Origin: Bremerella sp. P1
GTDB taxonomy: Bacteria > Planctomycetota > Planctomycetia > Pirellulales > Pirellulaceae
Assembly (NCBI RefSeq): GCF_028748185.1
Contig: NZ_CP118164.1
Coordinates: 1,612,001 to 1,676,000, forward strand
Direction of reading: 5' to 3'
Length of the DNA stretch: 64,000 bases
Of the stretch, positions 8,383-17,786 are shown one piece after another. Position numbers and translations under genes: made by a program. Position 1 is the stretch's first letter; each line of letters starts with the position of its first letter. The notes under the pieces are model-generated. The model saw nothing but the letters and a program-made list of their open reading frames with translations, made no database searches and was not told where the DNA came from.

Positions 8383-10580
8383 TTCAATTGGATGAATCGC
8401 GATACGATTTGCCAGAGCGTTTGCGTTCGCCCGACAACCACCGCTCGGCCACATGTGCCAGGCAGAATCTCCTGCGGCGAAGTCTCATCAAGCACGACGG
8501 TAACCGAATACGCTCCGTCAATCAGAGCCACCGTGCCGTCCTCTTTCCGTTCGAGGCCAAGTGCCGGATTCGCCGACAAATTGCGGGGGATTTGAACGGA
8601 CTGATCGGTCGAGATCTCGTTGACCGTCCCCTGAATACTGTGGATCGAATTGCCGTCGAATAAGATCGACACCGGATCGCCGACTCGGATCAATTCGATC
8701 TGATCCTGATCGACGAACAGGCGAGCTTGCAACGCGTGGGCATCTCCGATCAAGCACAGCAGTTCGCCTCGCCTCAAGAGACAACCGCGGTTCTTCTCAT
8801 CCAGTGGACTGCCAGACCACTGCACGAGAAATCGATCGGAGTCCCCTTGGTCGACCTTGTGGGGCGCCGGAATCACGACTCCATCGGCTGGGGCACGGAT
8901 GGTTAACTGGTCTAACTGCCGCTGCAGCACTTGCCGCTGCTGCTGGAGATCTTCCAGGGCGGACTCAGCCGTCGGTATCTGTGCGGCGGCCTCGGGGTTG
9001 TTGTTGGATCGTAGTTCCAAGCTTTCTAAATGCTGACGCTGAATCGCGATCTCGCCATCCGTTTTGAGGAGGTCTGCTTCCAGGTCCTCGTTCTTCAAAA
9101 CGGCCAATACATCCCCCTCGGCGACCTTTTGTTCGGCATCAGCTGTCTGGATTACGCGTCCGTCGACTTGTACGTACACGCGGTGATCGGAATCGATTTC
9201 CGAGATGACCGGCACGTGAATCCGGGACGGAACCGGGATCATGGCAAGTCCGCAGCCAACCAGCACGATAACCCCAACAGCGATTGCGACGCGGCTTTTC
9301 ACCATGGCATCTCCCCTTCCCTTTGGTCTCCTTAACCAATGCACCAAACCGATGGCCGGCTTCAACAACAGGCCGGCCACAAACATCGCCGCGACCATAT
9401 GCCACAGCGGAAGAATATCGTTCTGCCGGCATGCCTTGTAGAGAAACCAAAAAATGAACCCAAAGACCATCGTGCGGTAGATGATGGCCAACACCGCATA
9501 GGTGCGGAGCGTTGCCGCACGCGGTTCAGGCATGACTTGTTGTGGATATCGATAGAACCAGTTCTTGATCGGCGTCCAAAGCGCATCGCTGGCACGGGAA
9601 CTCAAGTTCGGCAGATGCAGCATATCTGACAAGATGTAATAGCCGTCGTAACGCAGAAGCGGATTGGCATTCACCACAATGGTACTCACCCCGCAAACGA
9701 ACACGACATTCAGTAGCCAATCGCTAACGGCACCCGGCTCAGAGAAAAACCAAAGCACGAATGCGGTCGTGGCCAATATGACTTCGACGTACATCCCGGC
9801 GGCCGAGACAAACACACGCTGCCACCGCTTCGGAAAGAGCCACGCATCGGAGACATCGCAGTACATCGCCGGAGTAAACACCATCAGCAACACACCAATC
9901 TGATGGCACTCCCCTCCCATCGCCTTGCAGCAATAGGCATGTCCCAACTCGTGCAGCACTTTGACGAGGGCAAACGTGACCAACAACACGACGAGGTTCT
10001 CGCCGCGAAAGAATTGCGACTCCTGCGGTAAGCGGGCCGTGATCGACTCGATATTGATCAACCCCAACAGCAGCGCCATCGCTGCACAGAACAAGACGAT
10101 AATGACCGTGGCGCGCTGAAATAGCCAATCGACGGCGCCATGGGTTGCGGCCAGGAACCGCTCTGGGTCGACGCCTGGCAGGCGAATCGCCAAGATCTGC
10201 AATGGCAGGCTGGCTCGCTGCATCCAGGTATGCTTTTGCCTCCGCTCGAGCAATCCTTCGGCCTGGTTTTCAGCCGGGGCTACCAATAGCCCTCGTTGGT
10301 AAAGACTGTGGCAAAAGCCGAGAATTTCCTGCTGAGAAATGCGATGAGGAGCAAAGTCTTCGTCGTATTGCTCTTTGATCGATGCCAATGAACTATGGCC
10401 ATCGATCCGCCGCATGATGTAGACTTCCGACGGCCCGAAGTAAAAGTAACGCAGTGTGACCGGGTCTTTCACGACCCAGGTTTCCTCGCCATCTTCGGCA
10501 CGGCGGGCATAGATGAGGTCTGGGCGAACACGGACTTCGCTGCGCAGATTTGGTTCGGACTGAAGTGTCGCCGTCGCCAC
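8364..10580 (-). CDS. PqqD-like / M50 site-2 protease / HlyD-adaptor fusion membrane protein
   Basis: This encodes 738 aa. The GTG start at 10580 follows AAGGG by about 9 bases and lies 12 bp after the adaptor gene. Residues of about 20-100 resemble a PqqD-type winged helix (an aromatic strand, then MRRIDGHSSLASI and a helix ending in RGLL); PqqD-like domains bind peptides as RiPP recognition elements. Several membrane helices follow with the zinc-protease motif HELGH at 210-214 and NPLLRYDG at 306-313, the intramembrane metalloprotease (M50/S2P) signature. After a further helix at about 430-450, residues 455-720 are a coiled-coil/lipoyl HlyD-like adaptor. I infer that it recognises a peptide or protein, may cleave it in the inner membrane, and hands it to an envelope channel. 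No ABC ATPase is present. The substrate is unknown. Confidence 0.8.
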   Translation of the reverse strand: MATATLQSEPNLRSEVRVRPDLIYARRAEDGEETWVVKDPVTLRYFYFGPSEVYIMRRIDGHSSLASIKEQYDEDFAPHRISQQEILGFCHSLYQRGLLVAPAENQAEGLLERRQKHTWMQRASLPLQILAIRLPGVDPERFLAATHGAVDWLFQRATVIIVLFCAAMALLLGLINIESITARLPQESQFFRGENLVVLLVTFALVKVLHELGHAYCCKAMGGECHQIGVLLMVFTPAMYCDVSDAWLFPKRWQRVFVSAAGMYVEVILATTAFVLWFFSEPGAVSDWLLNVVFVCGVSTIVVNANPLLRYDGYYILSDMLHLPNLSSRASDALWTPIKNWFYRYPQQVMPEPRAATLRTYAVLAIIYRTMVFGFIFWFLYKACRQNDILPLWHMVAAMFVAGLLLKPAIGLVHWLRRPKGRGDAMVKSRVAIAVGVIVLVGCGLAMIPVPSRIHVPVISEIDSDHRVYVQVDGRVIQTADAEQKVAEGDVLAVLKNEDLEADLLKTDGEIAIQRQHLESLELRSNNNPEAAAQIPTAESALEDLQQQRQVLQRQLDQLTIRAPADGVVIPAPHKVDQGDSDRFLVQWSGSPLDEKNRGCLLRRGELLCLIGDAHALQARLFVDQDQIELIRVGDPVSILFDGNSIHSIQGTVNEISTDQSVQIPRNLSANPALGLERKEDGTVALIDGAYSVTVVLDETSPQEILPGTCGRAVVVGRTQTLWQIVSRFIQLNFRFFA

Positions 10581-10592
10581 AGGGAAGTGCCC

Positions 10593-11477
10593 TTACTGCT
10601 TCGGCTGGATTGTCATCGAAGCGCGAAGACCCGGCCGCAGCTTGAGGTCTTCGTTTTCCAGATCGACCCAAACCCGTACCTGGCCGTTGACCGGATCGAC
10701 TTCCGGATCGACGAACGTGACTTCTCCTTCCACCTGAATTGGTTCCCGATTGGGAATATCGACAGTGACGGTTGCCTTGGATCCGATCAGTTCGATCATC
10801 GCTTCTTCGTTACGAATGAAACCTTCGGCACGAAGGCGATCAATACGAACGACCTTCACAACGGAATCGCTCGTTTCGACCCATTCGCCGGTGCGACGAA
10901 AGACGGCGACGACCATTCCCTGAATAGGCGATTCGATTTGATGCTTCTTCAGCTGCGTTTTGACGATCTGCAGTTCGGCGTCTCGCAGTTGGGCAGTCAG
11001 CTTGGCAATCGCGGTCTTCTCTTCCGATTGCTCGATCTCTAATCGGCTCTTTTCCACCAACAGACGAAGACGATCCATTTCGGTCTGCGAAACGCTCTTC
11101 TCGGCGATCGACAGGGCTTCTTCGGAACGCATGAGCTCAGCCGCCGCGACTTCCAAGCTCTTCTTGGCGAAACGAATATTCACATCGTTCTTCGCTTCTC
11201 GGGCGGCGATATCGAAGTCGACCTTGGCCTTCTCGACCTCCAGAATCTTTTCTTCGTCGTCAATCTTTGCGATCACTTCCCCGCGATCGACGATGGTCCC
11301 TTCCTGGGCTTTCACCATCTTCAATACGCCTGACTGCTGGGCAGGAATCTCGACCGATTCAATGATCTTCAGCAGCGTCGCCGAGACCTCAATATCCTGG
11401 GCGACTACGGGAAATGAGCTGAGCAGCATAACGAGCGAACCCAACACTGCATAACTGATTTTTCGTTTCCCTGACAT
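10593..11477 (-). CDS. HlyD/RND-type periplasmic adaptor
   Basis: This encodes 294 aa. It has a signal peptide ending near VVAQ, a first half-lipoyl segment (IPAQQSGVLKMVKAQEGTIVDRGEVIAKID), a long alpha-helical hairpin from about residue 75 to 165, the second lipoyl half (IESPIQGMVVAVFRRTGEWV), and a beta-barrel domain with GQVRVWVDLEN. This is the standard membrane-fusion-protein layout, bridging an inner-membrane component and an outer-membrane TolC-type channel. It is the middle gene of the operon, 40 bp after the GAF-HlyD gene and 12 bp before the protease fusion. A TolC-type gene at 27662 is a possible partner, but this is inference. Confidence 0.85.
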   Translation of the reverse strand: MSGKRKISYAVLGSLVMLLSSFPVVAQDIEVSATLLKIIESVEIPAQQSGVLKMVKAQEGTIVDRGEVIAKIDDEEKILEVEKAKVDFDIAAREAKNDVNIRFAKKSLEVAAAELMRSEEALSIAEKSVSQTEMDRLRLLVEKSRLEIEQSEEKTAIAKLTAQLRDAELQIVKTQLKKHQIESPIQGMVVAVFRRTGEWVETSDSVVKVVRIDRLRAEGFIRNEEAMIELIGSKATVTVDIPNREPIQVEGEVTFVDPEVDPVNGQVRVWVDLENEDLKLRPGLRASMTIQPKQ

Positions 11478-11517
11478 GAATCAATCTCGTATATGAAATT
11501 GCGGAACTAAAGCAACA

Positions 11518-13551
11518 TTACCAGAAAAAGTAGCGGCGAACGGTTTCCACCAGCTGATACGTCCAGACGTAGGCAACCGATCGTTGACCACACTCGACGC
11601 GGCCAACAACACTTAACCCGTGACGCAGATGCGGGATCTCAGACTTATCAATCTCCGCTTCCAGCGGCACAAAGGGTTCCTCGGAGTTTTCATCCAAGTC
11701 GACAATCGAAGCAGCCGACTTCAGTTGCCCGCGGTAAGTCTTGCCAGGCTCGTTCACCAGTTGAAATCGCACGGCGAGTGGTTCGCTCGACTGTTTTTGA
11801 GCATTGACCACGTGATAGGTCCGCTTGTCGGGCAGCTCCAAATCCAGAACCCAGGGGCCATCGACGTCGGCAACTTTCATCAAGAGTTCCCCACGGCTAA
11901 CAGGCCGCGCCGCCAGGACCTGTTCCACTTCCCAGTCGAGGATCTGACCATCGATCGGGCTGAGCAGTTTCAATTCATCCTCACGTCGCTGTAACAAGTC
12001 GCGACGCTCGATTAGGTTTTCGATTTGCTTAGTCAACTTCAACTGATCAGCAGATAGGTTCTCCAGCGATTCCGGCGAGCGATTCTCGGAGCGTGGATCA
12101 CGCCGCATTCCTTGGGACCGTTTGACCAGGATGGCATCGAGTTCTGCCTGAGCCGTTTGCAGTTGTCCGACGATCTCGGTACGCGCAAGGTTGAATTCAT
12201 TCGATCGCAACTGAATCAGCAGCGTGTCTTTCTCAACGTGTTGCCCATGCTTGACGAAAATCTGTTCGACATAGCCATCCGAAGGAGCAAACACATTTCG
12301 CTGCACCTCAGGCACCAGTTGCCCGTGAACTTCGATCGAGAAGTCCATTGGAATGAAAAAGAGAGCGACGATCGTCACCAACAACGGAATGGCGATCTTG
12401 AGAGTCGTTGGCAAACGATACCAACCGATCGTTGCCAGCAGATTACCCAAAGGTATTAACACGGATGCCAACGGCATCTGGCGATAGGCCTGGGCATTGC
12501 CGAGTGCTGTCGCGGCATGCTGGATGATCGGTTCGGCCCGATGCAGCAGTTCATGCCCGTTGAGCTGTTCGATGCTCTCGATCGCGATCGCACCGACCGG
12601 TTCACTAGATCGACGTTGTTTCTTTTCATCATCGTCGTCGTCCGTGGGCTGCTCATTTTGCAGAGGAACAATCGCCAGGACTTTCGAGGGCGTTTCTTCC
12701 AGATACTCCAGCAGAGCCTCTTCGACCTGCGGAGGAAGGTTCTCTGTTTCGCCGGTATAGAGCAACGTTTGCTTCGAGCCGACAACGACCGATGCCAAGT
12801 GTTCTAGCTTTTGGACCGTGTTCGATCGGCGATGCGGTTTGTCGACGCCTGAGATCGCTTCGATCCGACACTTGGCCCCACGGGCAGAAAGCACGGCCAC
12901 ACGATCGGCTTCCAGGCAATTGCGAGCCTCGTTGGCAATCCGGTAGGCGGTTTTCTCGTAGGAAAGATCAGTATGAACAAGACCGGCGAAGTCGAGCTGC
13001 CGCTTCCAATCGTATTGATGCTGTTGGAAATCGCGTAGCAGTGTTTGCTGTTGATAGTGCTGCGCCACCTCGGCAAATGCATGCGTGATGCGTAGGTAGG
13101 TTTGGCGTACCGACTTGGCCAGGTTGGCAGGCTGATAAAGGGCCATCACCCCCCAGGCTTCGCCAGCTACTTGAAGCGGGACGGCGAAGATATCGTATCT
13201 CGGCTGAACCGTCTGGCTTCCCGGTACGACGTCGGCTTCGGCTCGGTTAAAGATTTGAAAGAGGTGTGCTTCGTCGTCACTCAGAGCCTTGGCTGCTTGT
13301 CCCGTAGGGTAACACGGCAGCAGGTCCGTCTGGTGAGCCAATAGCAAGTGACCGCTGGGACTCTTGGTCCAAACAGCTGCCCCAAATGCCGAAGTAGCAA
13401 AGGTAAGTCGATCAAGAACCTGGCCGTAAAAGACATCAGGCGCAATCGTCAAGTCAGACAGATCGGCGACCTCGTCGAGCAGCGACTCGATTCTACGCCG
13501 TGCCTCGTCCGCAGTTCGCGGTGCGTCTTGATGATGCAACGATGATTCCAT
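11518..13551 (-). CDS. GAF-GAF-HlyD membrane adaptor
   Basis: This encodes 677 aa. Two GAF-like domains (about 45-175 and 190-355) precede one hydrophobic segment (about 385-408, IAIPLLVTIVALFFIP). A HlyD-type adaptor follows: lipoyl half FAPSDGYVEQIFVKHGQHV, a helical hairpin, second half LLSPIDGQILDWEV, then a beta domain. The second GAF region carries an acidic/basic insert (DDDDDEKKQRR). GAF domains bind small ligands, so the cytoplasmic half may gate the adaptor half across the membrane. The tail, like that of the protease fusion, is aromatic (RRYFFW versus FRFFA). It is the first gene of the three-gene operon. Confidence 0.8.
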   Translation of the reverse strand: MESSLHHQDAPRTADEARRRIESLLDEVADLSDLTIAPDVFYGQVLDRLTFATSAFGAAVWTKSPSGHLLLAHQTDLLPCYPTGQAAKALSDDEAHLFQIFNRAEADVVPGSQTVQPRYDIFAVPLQVAGEAWGVMALYQPANLAKSVRQTYLRITHAFAEVAQHYQQQTLLRDFQQHQYDWKRQLDFAGLVHTDLSYEKTAYRIANEARNCLEADRVAVLSARGAKCRIEAISGVDKPHRRSNTVQKLEHLASVVVGSKQTLLYTGETENLPPQVEEALLEYLEETPSKVLAIVPLQNEQPTDDDDDEKKQRRSSEPVGAIAIESIEQLNGHELLHRAEPIIQHAATALGNAQAYRQMPLASVLIPLGNLLATIGWYRLPTTLKIAIPLLVTIVALFFIPMDFSIEVHGQLVPEVQRNVFAPSDGYVEQIFVKHGQHVEKDTLLIQLRSNEFNLARTEIVGQLQTAQAELDAILVKRSQGMRRDPRSENRSPESLENLSADQLKLTKQIENLIERRDLLQRREDELKLLSPIDGQILDWEVEQVLAARPVSRGELLMKVADVDGPWVLDLELPDKRTYHVVNAQKQSSEPLAVRFQLVNEPGKTYRGQLKSAASIVDLDENSEEPFVPLEAEIDKSEIPHLRHGLSVVGRVECGQRSVAYVWTYQLVETVRRYFFW

Positions 13552-13613
13552 GATTCGCGAAGAACGCTTTTACTTTTAGCCGCTCTTTCCGAGAAAGGAT
13601 CAAACCTGAATTA

Positions 13614-13748
13614 TCAGAGAATCGACCAATCGCGGCAAATGCTTTTCAGCGCAGACATGACCTCTGTCGGGGGCAAACGAGGTTTCACTATAAACGCAAA
13701 GCCCGCAACTCCCCCGATTTGACGAGTGAAACCGATCAAAAGGTCCAT
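13614..13748 (-). pseudogene. possible receiver-domain remnant or small ORF
   Basis: A 44-codon open stretch lies between the clpV terminator and the GAF-HlyD gene. It reads MDLLIGFTRQIGG... then GFAFIVKPRLPPTEVMSALK, which resembles the beta5-alpha5 end of a response-regulator receiver domain (the conserved KP). The Asp phosphorylation site and the first half of a receiver are absent. The frame extends upstream only through the terminator hairpin. It may be a gene remnant or a small peptide gene. Confidence 0.25.
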
Positions 13749-13776
13749 AAAAAAACGGCAGCTAGTCGCTGCCGTT
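13748..13776 (-). terminator. intrinsic terminator after clpV
   Basis: Read on the minus strand, AACGGCAGC pairs with GCTGCCGTT (13754-13762 with 13768-13776) and is followed by a run of seven T. It lies 49 bp after the clpV stop and ends the first T6SS locus. Confidence 0.85.
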
Positions 13777-13824
13777 GGAACAATCGTTAGAGATTTGCTA
13801 ACTGATTCAATCAGCAAGATAACC

Positions 13825-16521
13825 CTATCCAATTGAATAGGCAAAGTTCCCCTCTTTGTCGACGTCGACTTCCACCGACTTGATTTCGTTCCCCTCGGCC
13901 ATCCGCGATAGGAACTCGCCCGACATCTCTGGCAATAACGTACGCGTCAGAATCTTGTCGACGTTACGAGCACCCGTATCAACTTCCGTACAGCGAGCAG
14001 CGATGGCGTTGACCAGCGCGTCGGTATAGTTGAACGTTGCTCGATAGTGATCGTGCACGCGACGTCCGACCTTCTTCAACTTCAGATGGATGATCTTCTT
14101 CATGACTTCGTCATCCAGCGGGAAGTAAGGAATGACCGAAATGCGTCCCAGGAATGCCGGCTTGAAGGTCTTCAGCAACTCGTCGTGCAGTGCATCGTGA
14201 AGTCCCTGCGGATCAGGGCGTGTTTCAGGATCTTGGCAAAGACTCATGATCAAGTCCGTACCGGCATTCGAGGTCATGATGATAACGGTGTTCTTGAAGT
14301 CGATGTCGCGACCTTCACCATCTTTCATATGTCCCTTGTCGAACACCTGGTAGAAGATGTCTTGCACGCCGGGGTGTGCCTTCTCCATTTCGTCCAGCAA
14401 GATCACGCTGTACGGCTTGCGGCGGACCGCTTCGGTCAGCACGCCACCTTCGCCGTAGCCCACATACCCAGGAGGCGAGCCCATCAGCAACGACACTTTG
14501 TGCTCTTCCTTGAACTCTGACATGTTGATGGTCGTCATGTTCTGCTCGCCACCGTAAAGCAGGTTGGCCAGCGTGAGTGCGGTTTCCGTCTTACCGACAC
14601 CACTGGTACCTGCCAATAGGAAGATACCGATCGGTCGGTTGGGATCTTCAAGATTGGCGCGCGACGTCTTGATGCTCTCAGCAATTTGCACCATCGCGTG
14701 CGTTTGGCCGACCACACTCTCTTCCATCATGTCCTGCAACTTTAGGACCGTCGCAATTTCATTAGCAACCATCTTGCCGACAGGAATACCCGTCCAGGCT
14801 CCGACCGTTTCTGCGACAGCATTTGTATCGCAGCAGATATGAACCAGCGGCGCTTCCCCTTGGATCTCTAGCAGCTGGGCCTGCTCTTTCTTGACCTGCT
14901 GTTTGATCTCGGCACGCTTGGCATCGGCCAGTAGTTCCGGCTGCGGTTCCCCTTCGGCAACTGGCGTTCGACGTTTGACGTCGTCTTCGGCCAATTCATC
15001 TTGAAGTTCGCGGATTTGATTGACGAGTTCCTTTTCCTGCTCCCAGCGTTTGTTGAGTGCTTCCAGGTCTTCCTCGGAAGTCTTCTTTTGCGCTTCAAGC
15101 TCGGCAATTGTTTCCTCGTGTCCTTCGGCTCCGGATGCCATTTCACGATTCAGGATCTCGACTTCCGTTTCAATCCGATCGATCATCCGAATGAGATGCT
15201 CGACCTGCGGTGGCGTCGAGTTTTGACTCAGGCCGATCCGAGCACAAGCCGTATCGAGCAAACTGACCGCCTTGTCTGGAAGCTGACGCCCCGAGATATA
15301 TCGGTGCGAAAGCTTGACAGCCGATTCGACGGCCTCGTTCAAAATGCGAACATTGTGGTGATGTTCGAGCGTCGATACGAGCCCTCGCATCATGCCGATG
15401 CACTTTTCTTCGCTTGGCTCTTCGACTTTGACCACCTGAAAACGACGAGCCAGCGCGGCATCGCGTTCAAAGTACTTCTTGTACTCTGCCCAGGTGGTAG
15501 CAGCGATCGTCCGCAGTTCACCACGAGCCAAAGCTGGCTTCAACAGGTTCGCCGCGTCCCCTTGACCGGCCTGGCCGCCTGCACCAATCATCGTGTGGGC
15601 TTCGTCAATAAACAGGATGATCGGCTTGGGCGAAGATTTCACTTCTTCGATGACCGACTTGAGGCGGTTCTCGAACTCCCCTTTCACGCCAGCACCGGCC
15701 TGCAGCAAGGCAAGATCCAGCGAGCGAATCGAAACAGTTTTCAATGCGTCTGGCACATCGCCGGCGGCGACTCGCAGGGCGAAACCTTCGACGACGGCCG
15801 TTTTACCGACGCCTGCCTCACCGGTCAGGATGGGGTTGTTTTGTCGGCGACGGCAGAGGATGTCGACGATCTGGCGGATTTCGTCATCACGCCCCCGGAC
15901 CGGATCGATCTCCCCCTTCTTGGCTCTCTCGGTCAGGTCGATCGTAAACTGATCGAGGCCTGGCGTCTTGGTCGGTCGGACTGGTCCACCGCCGGGCCCT
16001 CCGGTAGCCGGCGCAGTCGCCAGCGAGGCCTGCGATTCTTCCTCTTCGGAGGTTTCCGCCGTGATCTTGCCGAGATGGGTCTTCAAATCTTCCAGGCTGA
16101 TATTCTCGAATTCAGGACAGCTGGAAAGGATTGCCTGGGCCGTGATTCGATCAGAAAGCATGGCAATGATCAGGTGCCCGCTACGAACGGTCGGCTCTAA
16201 GTAGTCGACCGAGGCCAACAGCCATGCATCGCGTGCCAGGTCGACGACGGTTTGGCTCAATGCTGGCGGTCGGGCATTGCCGGTCTTCAGCTTGTCCATT
16301 GCCCGGGTCAGTTCGGTGACCAGCTTGCTGGGATCAATCTCGTAGTGTCGCATGATCGCGTCGAGATCGGTGTTGGGGGTTTCCAAAATCTTGGTCAACC
16401 AGTGCTCGATCTCTACGTTGTAATTCGTTCGCGAAAGGCACAAGCCGGCAGCGGCTTCCAAGGTGCGCCGGCACGTACCGTTCAGCTTCCCCACCAACGA
16501 TTTCAAATTCACGGCTGTCAT
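13825..16521 (-). CDS. clpV: T6SS sheath-recycling AAA+ ATPase TssH/ClpV
   Basis: This encodes 898 aa, the usual ClpV length. The order is Clp-N repeats (1-155), a Gly/Pro linker (about 170-185), the first AAA+ module with Walker A GEAGVGKT at 234-241 and Walker B ILFIDEAH, a middle coiled coil (about 450-530), and the second AAA+ module with GTSGVGKT and ILLDEMEKAH. It lacks features of a general ClpB and lies last in a T6SS operon, supporting ClpV: a cytoplasmic hexamer that disassembles the contracted TssB/TssC sheath. ATG 16521 has AAAGGA about 11 bases upstream. An intrinsic terminator follows. Confidence 0.95.
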   Translation of the reverse strand: MTAVNLKSLVGKLNGTCRRTLEAAAGLCLSRTNYNVEIEHWLTKILETPNTDLDAIMRHYEIDPSKLVTELTRAMDKLKTGNARPPALSQTVVDLARDAWLLASVDYLEPTVRSGHLIIAMLSDRITAQAILSSCPEFENISLEDLKTHLGKITAETSEEEESQASLATAPATGGPGGGPVRPTKTPGLDQFTIDLTERAKKGEIDPVRGRDDEIRQIVDILCRRRQNNPILTGEAGVGKTAVVEGFALRVAAGDVPDALKTVSIRSLDLALLQAGAGVKGEFENRLKSVIEEVKSSPKPIILFIDEAHTMIGAGGQAGQGDAANLLKPALARGELRTIAATTWAEYKKYFERDAALARRFQVVKVEEPSEEKCIGMMRGLVSTLEHHHNVRILNEAVESAVKLSHRYISGRQLPDKAVSLLDTACARIGLSQNSTPPQVEHLIRMIDRIETEVEILNREMASGAEGHEETIAELEAQKKTSEEDLEALNKRWEQEKELVNQIRELQDELAEDDVKRRTPVAEGEPQPELLADAKRAEIKQQVKKEQAQLLEIQGEAPLVHICCDTNAVAETVGAWTGIPVGKMVANEIATVLKLQDMMEESVVGQTHAMVQIAESIKTSRANLEDPNRPIGIFLLAGTSGVGKTETALTLANLLYGGEQNMTTINMSEFKEEHKVSLLMGSPPGYVGYGEGGVLTEAVRRKPYSVILLDEMEKAHPGVQDIFYQVFDKGHMKDGEGRDIDFKNTVIIMTSNAGTDLIMSLCQDPETRPDPQGLHDALHDELLKTFKPAFLGRISVIPYFPLDDEVMKKIIHLKLKKVGRRVHDHYRATFNYTDALVNAIAARCTEVDTGARNVDKILTRTLLPEMSGEFLSRMAEGNEIKSVEVDVDKEGNFAYSIG

Positions 16522-16604
16522 GGTAGGTCGATCCTTTTCAATTCAATCTCTGAGTGTTTCCCAAGTTGATCCGACATGCCCCAATTCGTTCTCGAATTGA
16601 TTCT

Positions 16605-17786
16605 CTACTTTACCGATGCCTCTGAAGATCCCAGCGGATACCCCGAGTGCTGGATCACAGCATCTTCAGATCCCAGCGGATACCCCGAGTCCTGGAATAC
16701 GGCATCTTCCACATCGTTGACGAACTCGCCAACTCTCAACCACATGTTATACCCCAAAAAACATGGGTCTTCCTCGCTCCCCAAAATGCATTGGGGAACC
16801 TCTGAATTTTTTAACACCAGTTGGATATCAAAATCCAATGAATTCCCCACGTAGGTTCGCGTCAACTGAGCAACCTCGCCGAGCTGATCGCCACTGGGCA
16901 TCAGTCGCTGGTACTGCCGATAGTCTACGGGACCAATCCGCAATCGGAACCGTGTTTCGCAGTTCCACATGCGATGCCCAATCACGGTCTCTTCGCCGAG
17001 CCGATTGTTGCCACCGAGCAGCCCCGCCGCATCTGGCAATCGCGATTGGTCCGCTGGATCGATATACAACCAGTGCCCTGTGTATTGCTGCACAACGACA
17101 TCGAAGGAGAAGTAATCTTCGGTGATCTGCTGAAGACCCAAGGCCGATCGAGGGCGATGAGCGAAGTGCCCCGCGTAGTACAGAAACGTTTCATCGTCGA
17201 TCAAAAGGCGATCTCGGATCCCATCCGTTCCCATTCCGACCAACGAATACAGCGTCTCGGTGAATAGGTCGAGATCCTTCGGCTTCGGCGTATGCCGTCG
17301 AGCTCTTTCAAAAGCGATAGGAAAACGATACTTTTCCCAGGCTCGGTAGAAGAACGACAGAATCCGATGGTGAAAGAGATCGAGAAAGTCACGCAGCGCG
17401 TAATCTTTGCGGCGCACGCGATCGAGAATGGTTTGCGTGTAATGCAGCGGCATCACACCCTGGGCACCGAAAATGCCCATGAAGGTCGTGGTCATCGTGA
17501 AGGGTGGCTCCCCTTCCGGCGGTGCATCTTCGGCATCGGGACGACGACGAACGATCGAAGCGACTTCACTGGGTGGAAAGGTTCGCGCGCACAGAACTTT
17601 CAACTGGACCAGCTCGCGATTCGGTGGTCCGTCCCGCCCAATTGATTTCCAATTCGGAAACGCTTCAGGATCTTCCTGAGCCATCTTTTCCAACAGCCGC
17701 ATTGCCTGGAAAAAGTCGAACTGGTACGGCTGTTCGATTAAGCGACTGGCTACAGTAGCACGTTTTCGCCGGCCCTCGGTGCCCAA
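16605..17786 (-). CDS. tssG: T6SS baseplate protein TssG
   Basis: This encodes 393 aa. The N-terminus has the TssG signature (QPYQFDFFQAMRLLEK), followed by GVMPLHYTQTILDR and LFHHRILSFFYRAW, typical of the family. TssG with TssF and TssE forms the baseplate wedge. The start is a TTG at 17786, supported by AGGAG about 8 bases upstream (within GAGAGGAGATTTATCG); no ATG lies before the conserved region. The gene overlaps tssF by 37 bp. The last about 30 residues contain two copies of a 14-residue unit ending SGYPLGS, from a 42-bp duplication, after the point where TssG proteins normally end. Confidence 0.9.
   Translation of the reverse strand: MGTEGRRKRATVASRLIEQPYQFDFFQAMRLLEKMAQEDPEAFPNWKSIGRDGPPNRELVQLKVLCARTFPPSEVASIVRRRPDAEDAPPEGEPPFTMTTTFMGIFGAQGVMPLHYTQTILDRVRRKDYALRDFLDLFHHRILSFFYRAWEKYRFPIAFERARRHTPKPKDLDLFTETLYSLVGMGTDGIRDRLLIDDETFLYYAGHFAHRPRSALGLQQITEDYFSFDVVVQQYTGHWLYIDPADQSRLPDAAGLLGGNNRLGEETVIGHRMWNCETRFRLRIGPVDYRQYQRLMPSGDQLGEVAQLTRTYVGNSLDFDIQLVLKNSEVPQCILGSEEDPCFLGYNMWLRVGEFVNDVEDAVFQDSGYPLGSEDAVIQHSGYPLGSSEASVK
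16626..16709. repeat. 42-bp tandem duplication in the 3' end of tssG
   Basis: Copies at 16626-16667 and 16668-16709 share their first 23 bases exactly, with a few differences in the rest. The unit is in frame and encodes EDAVxQxSGYPLGS twice at the protein's C-terminus. Confidence 0.85.
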
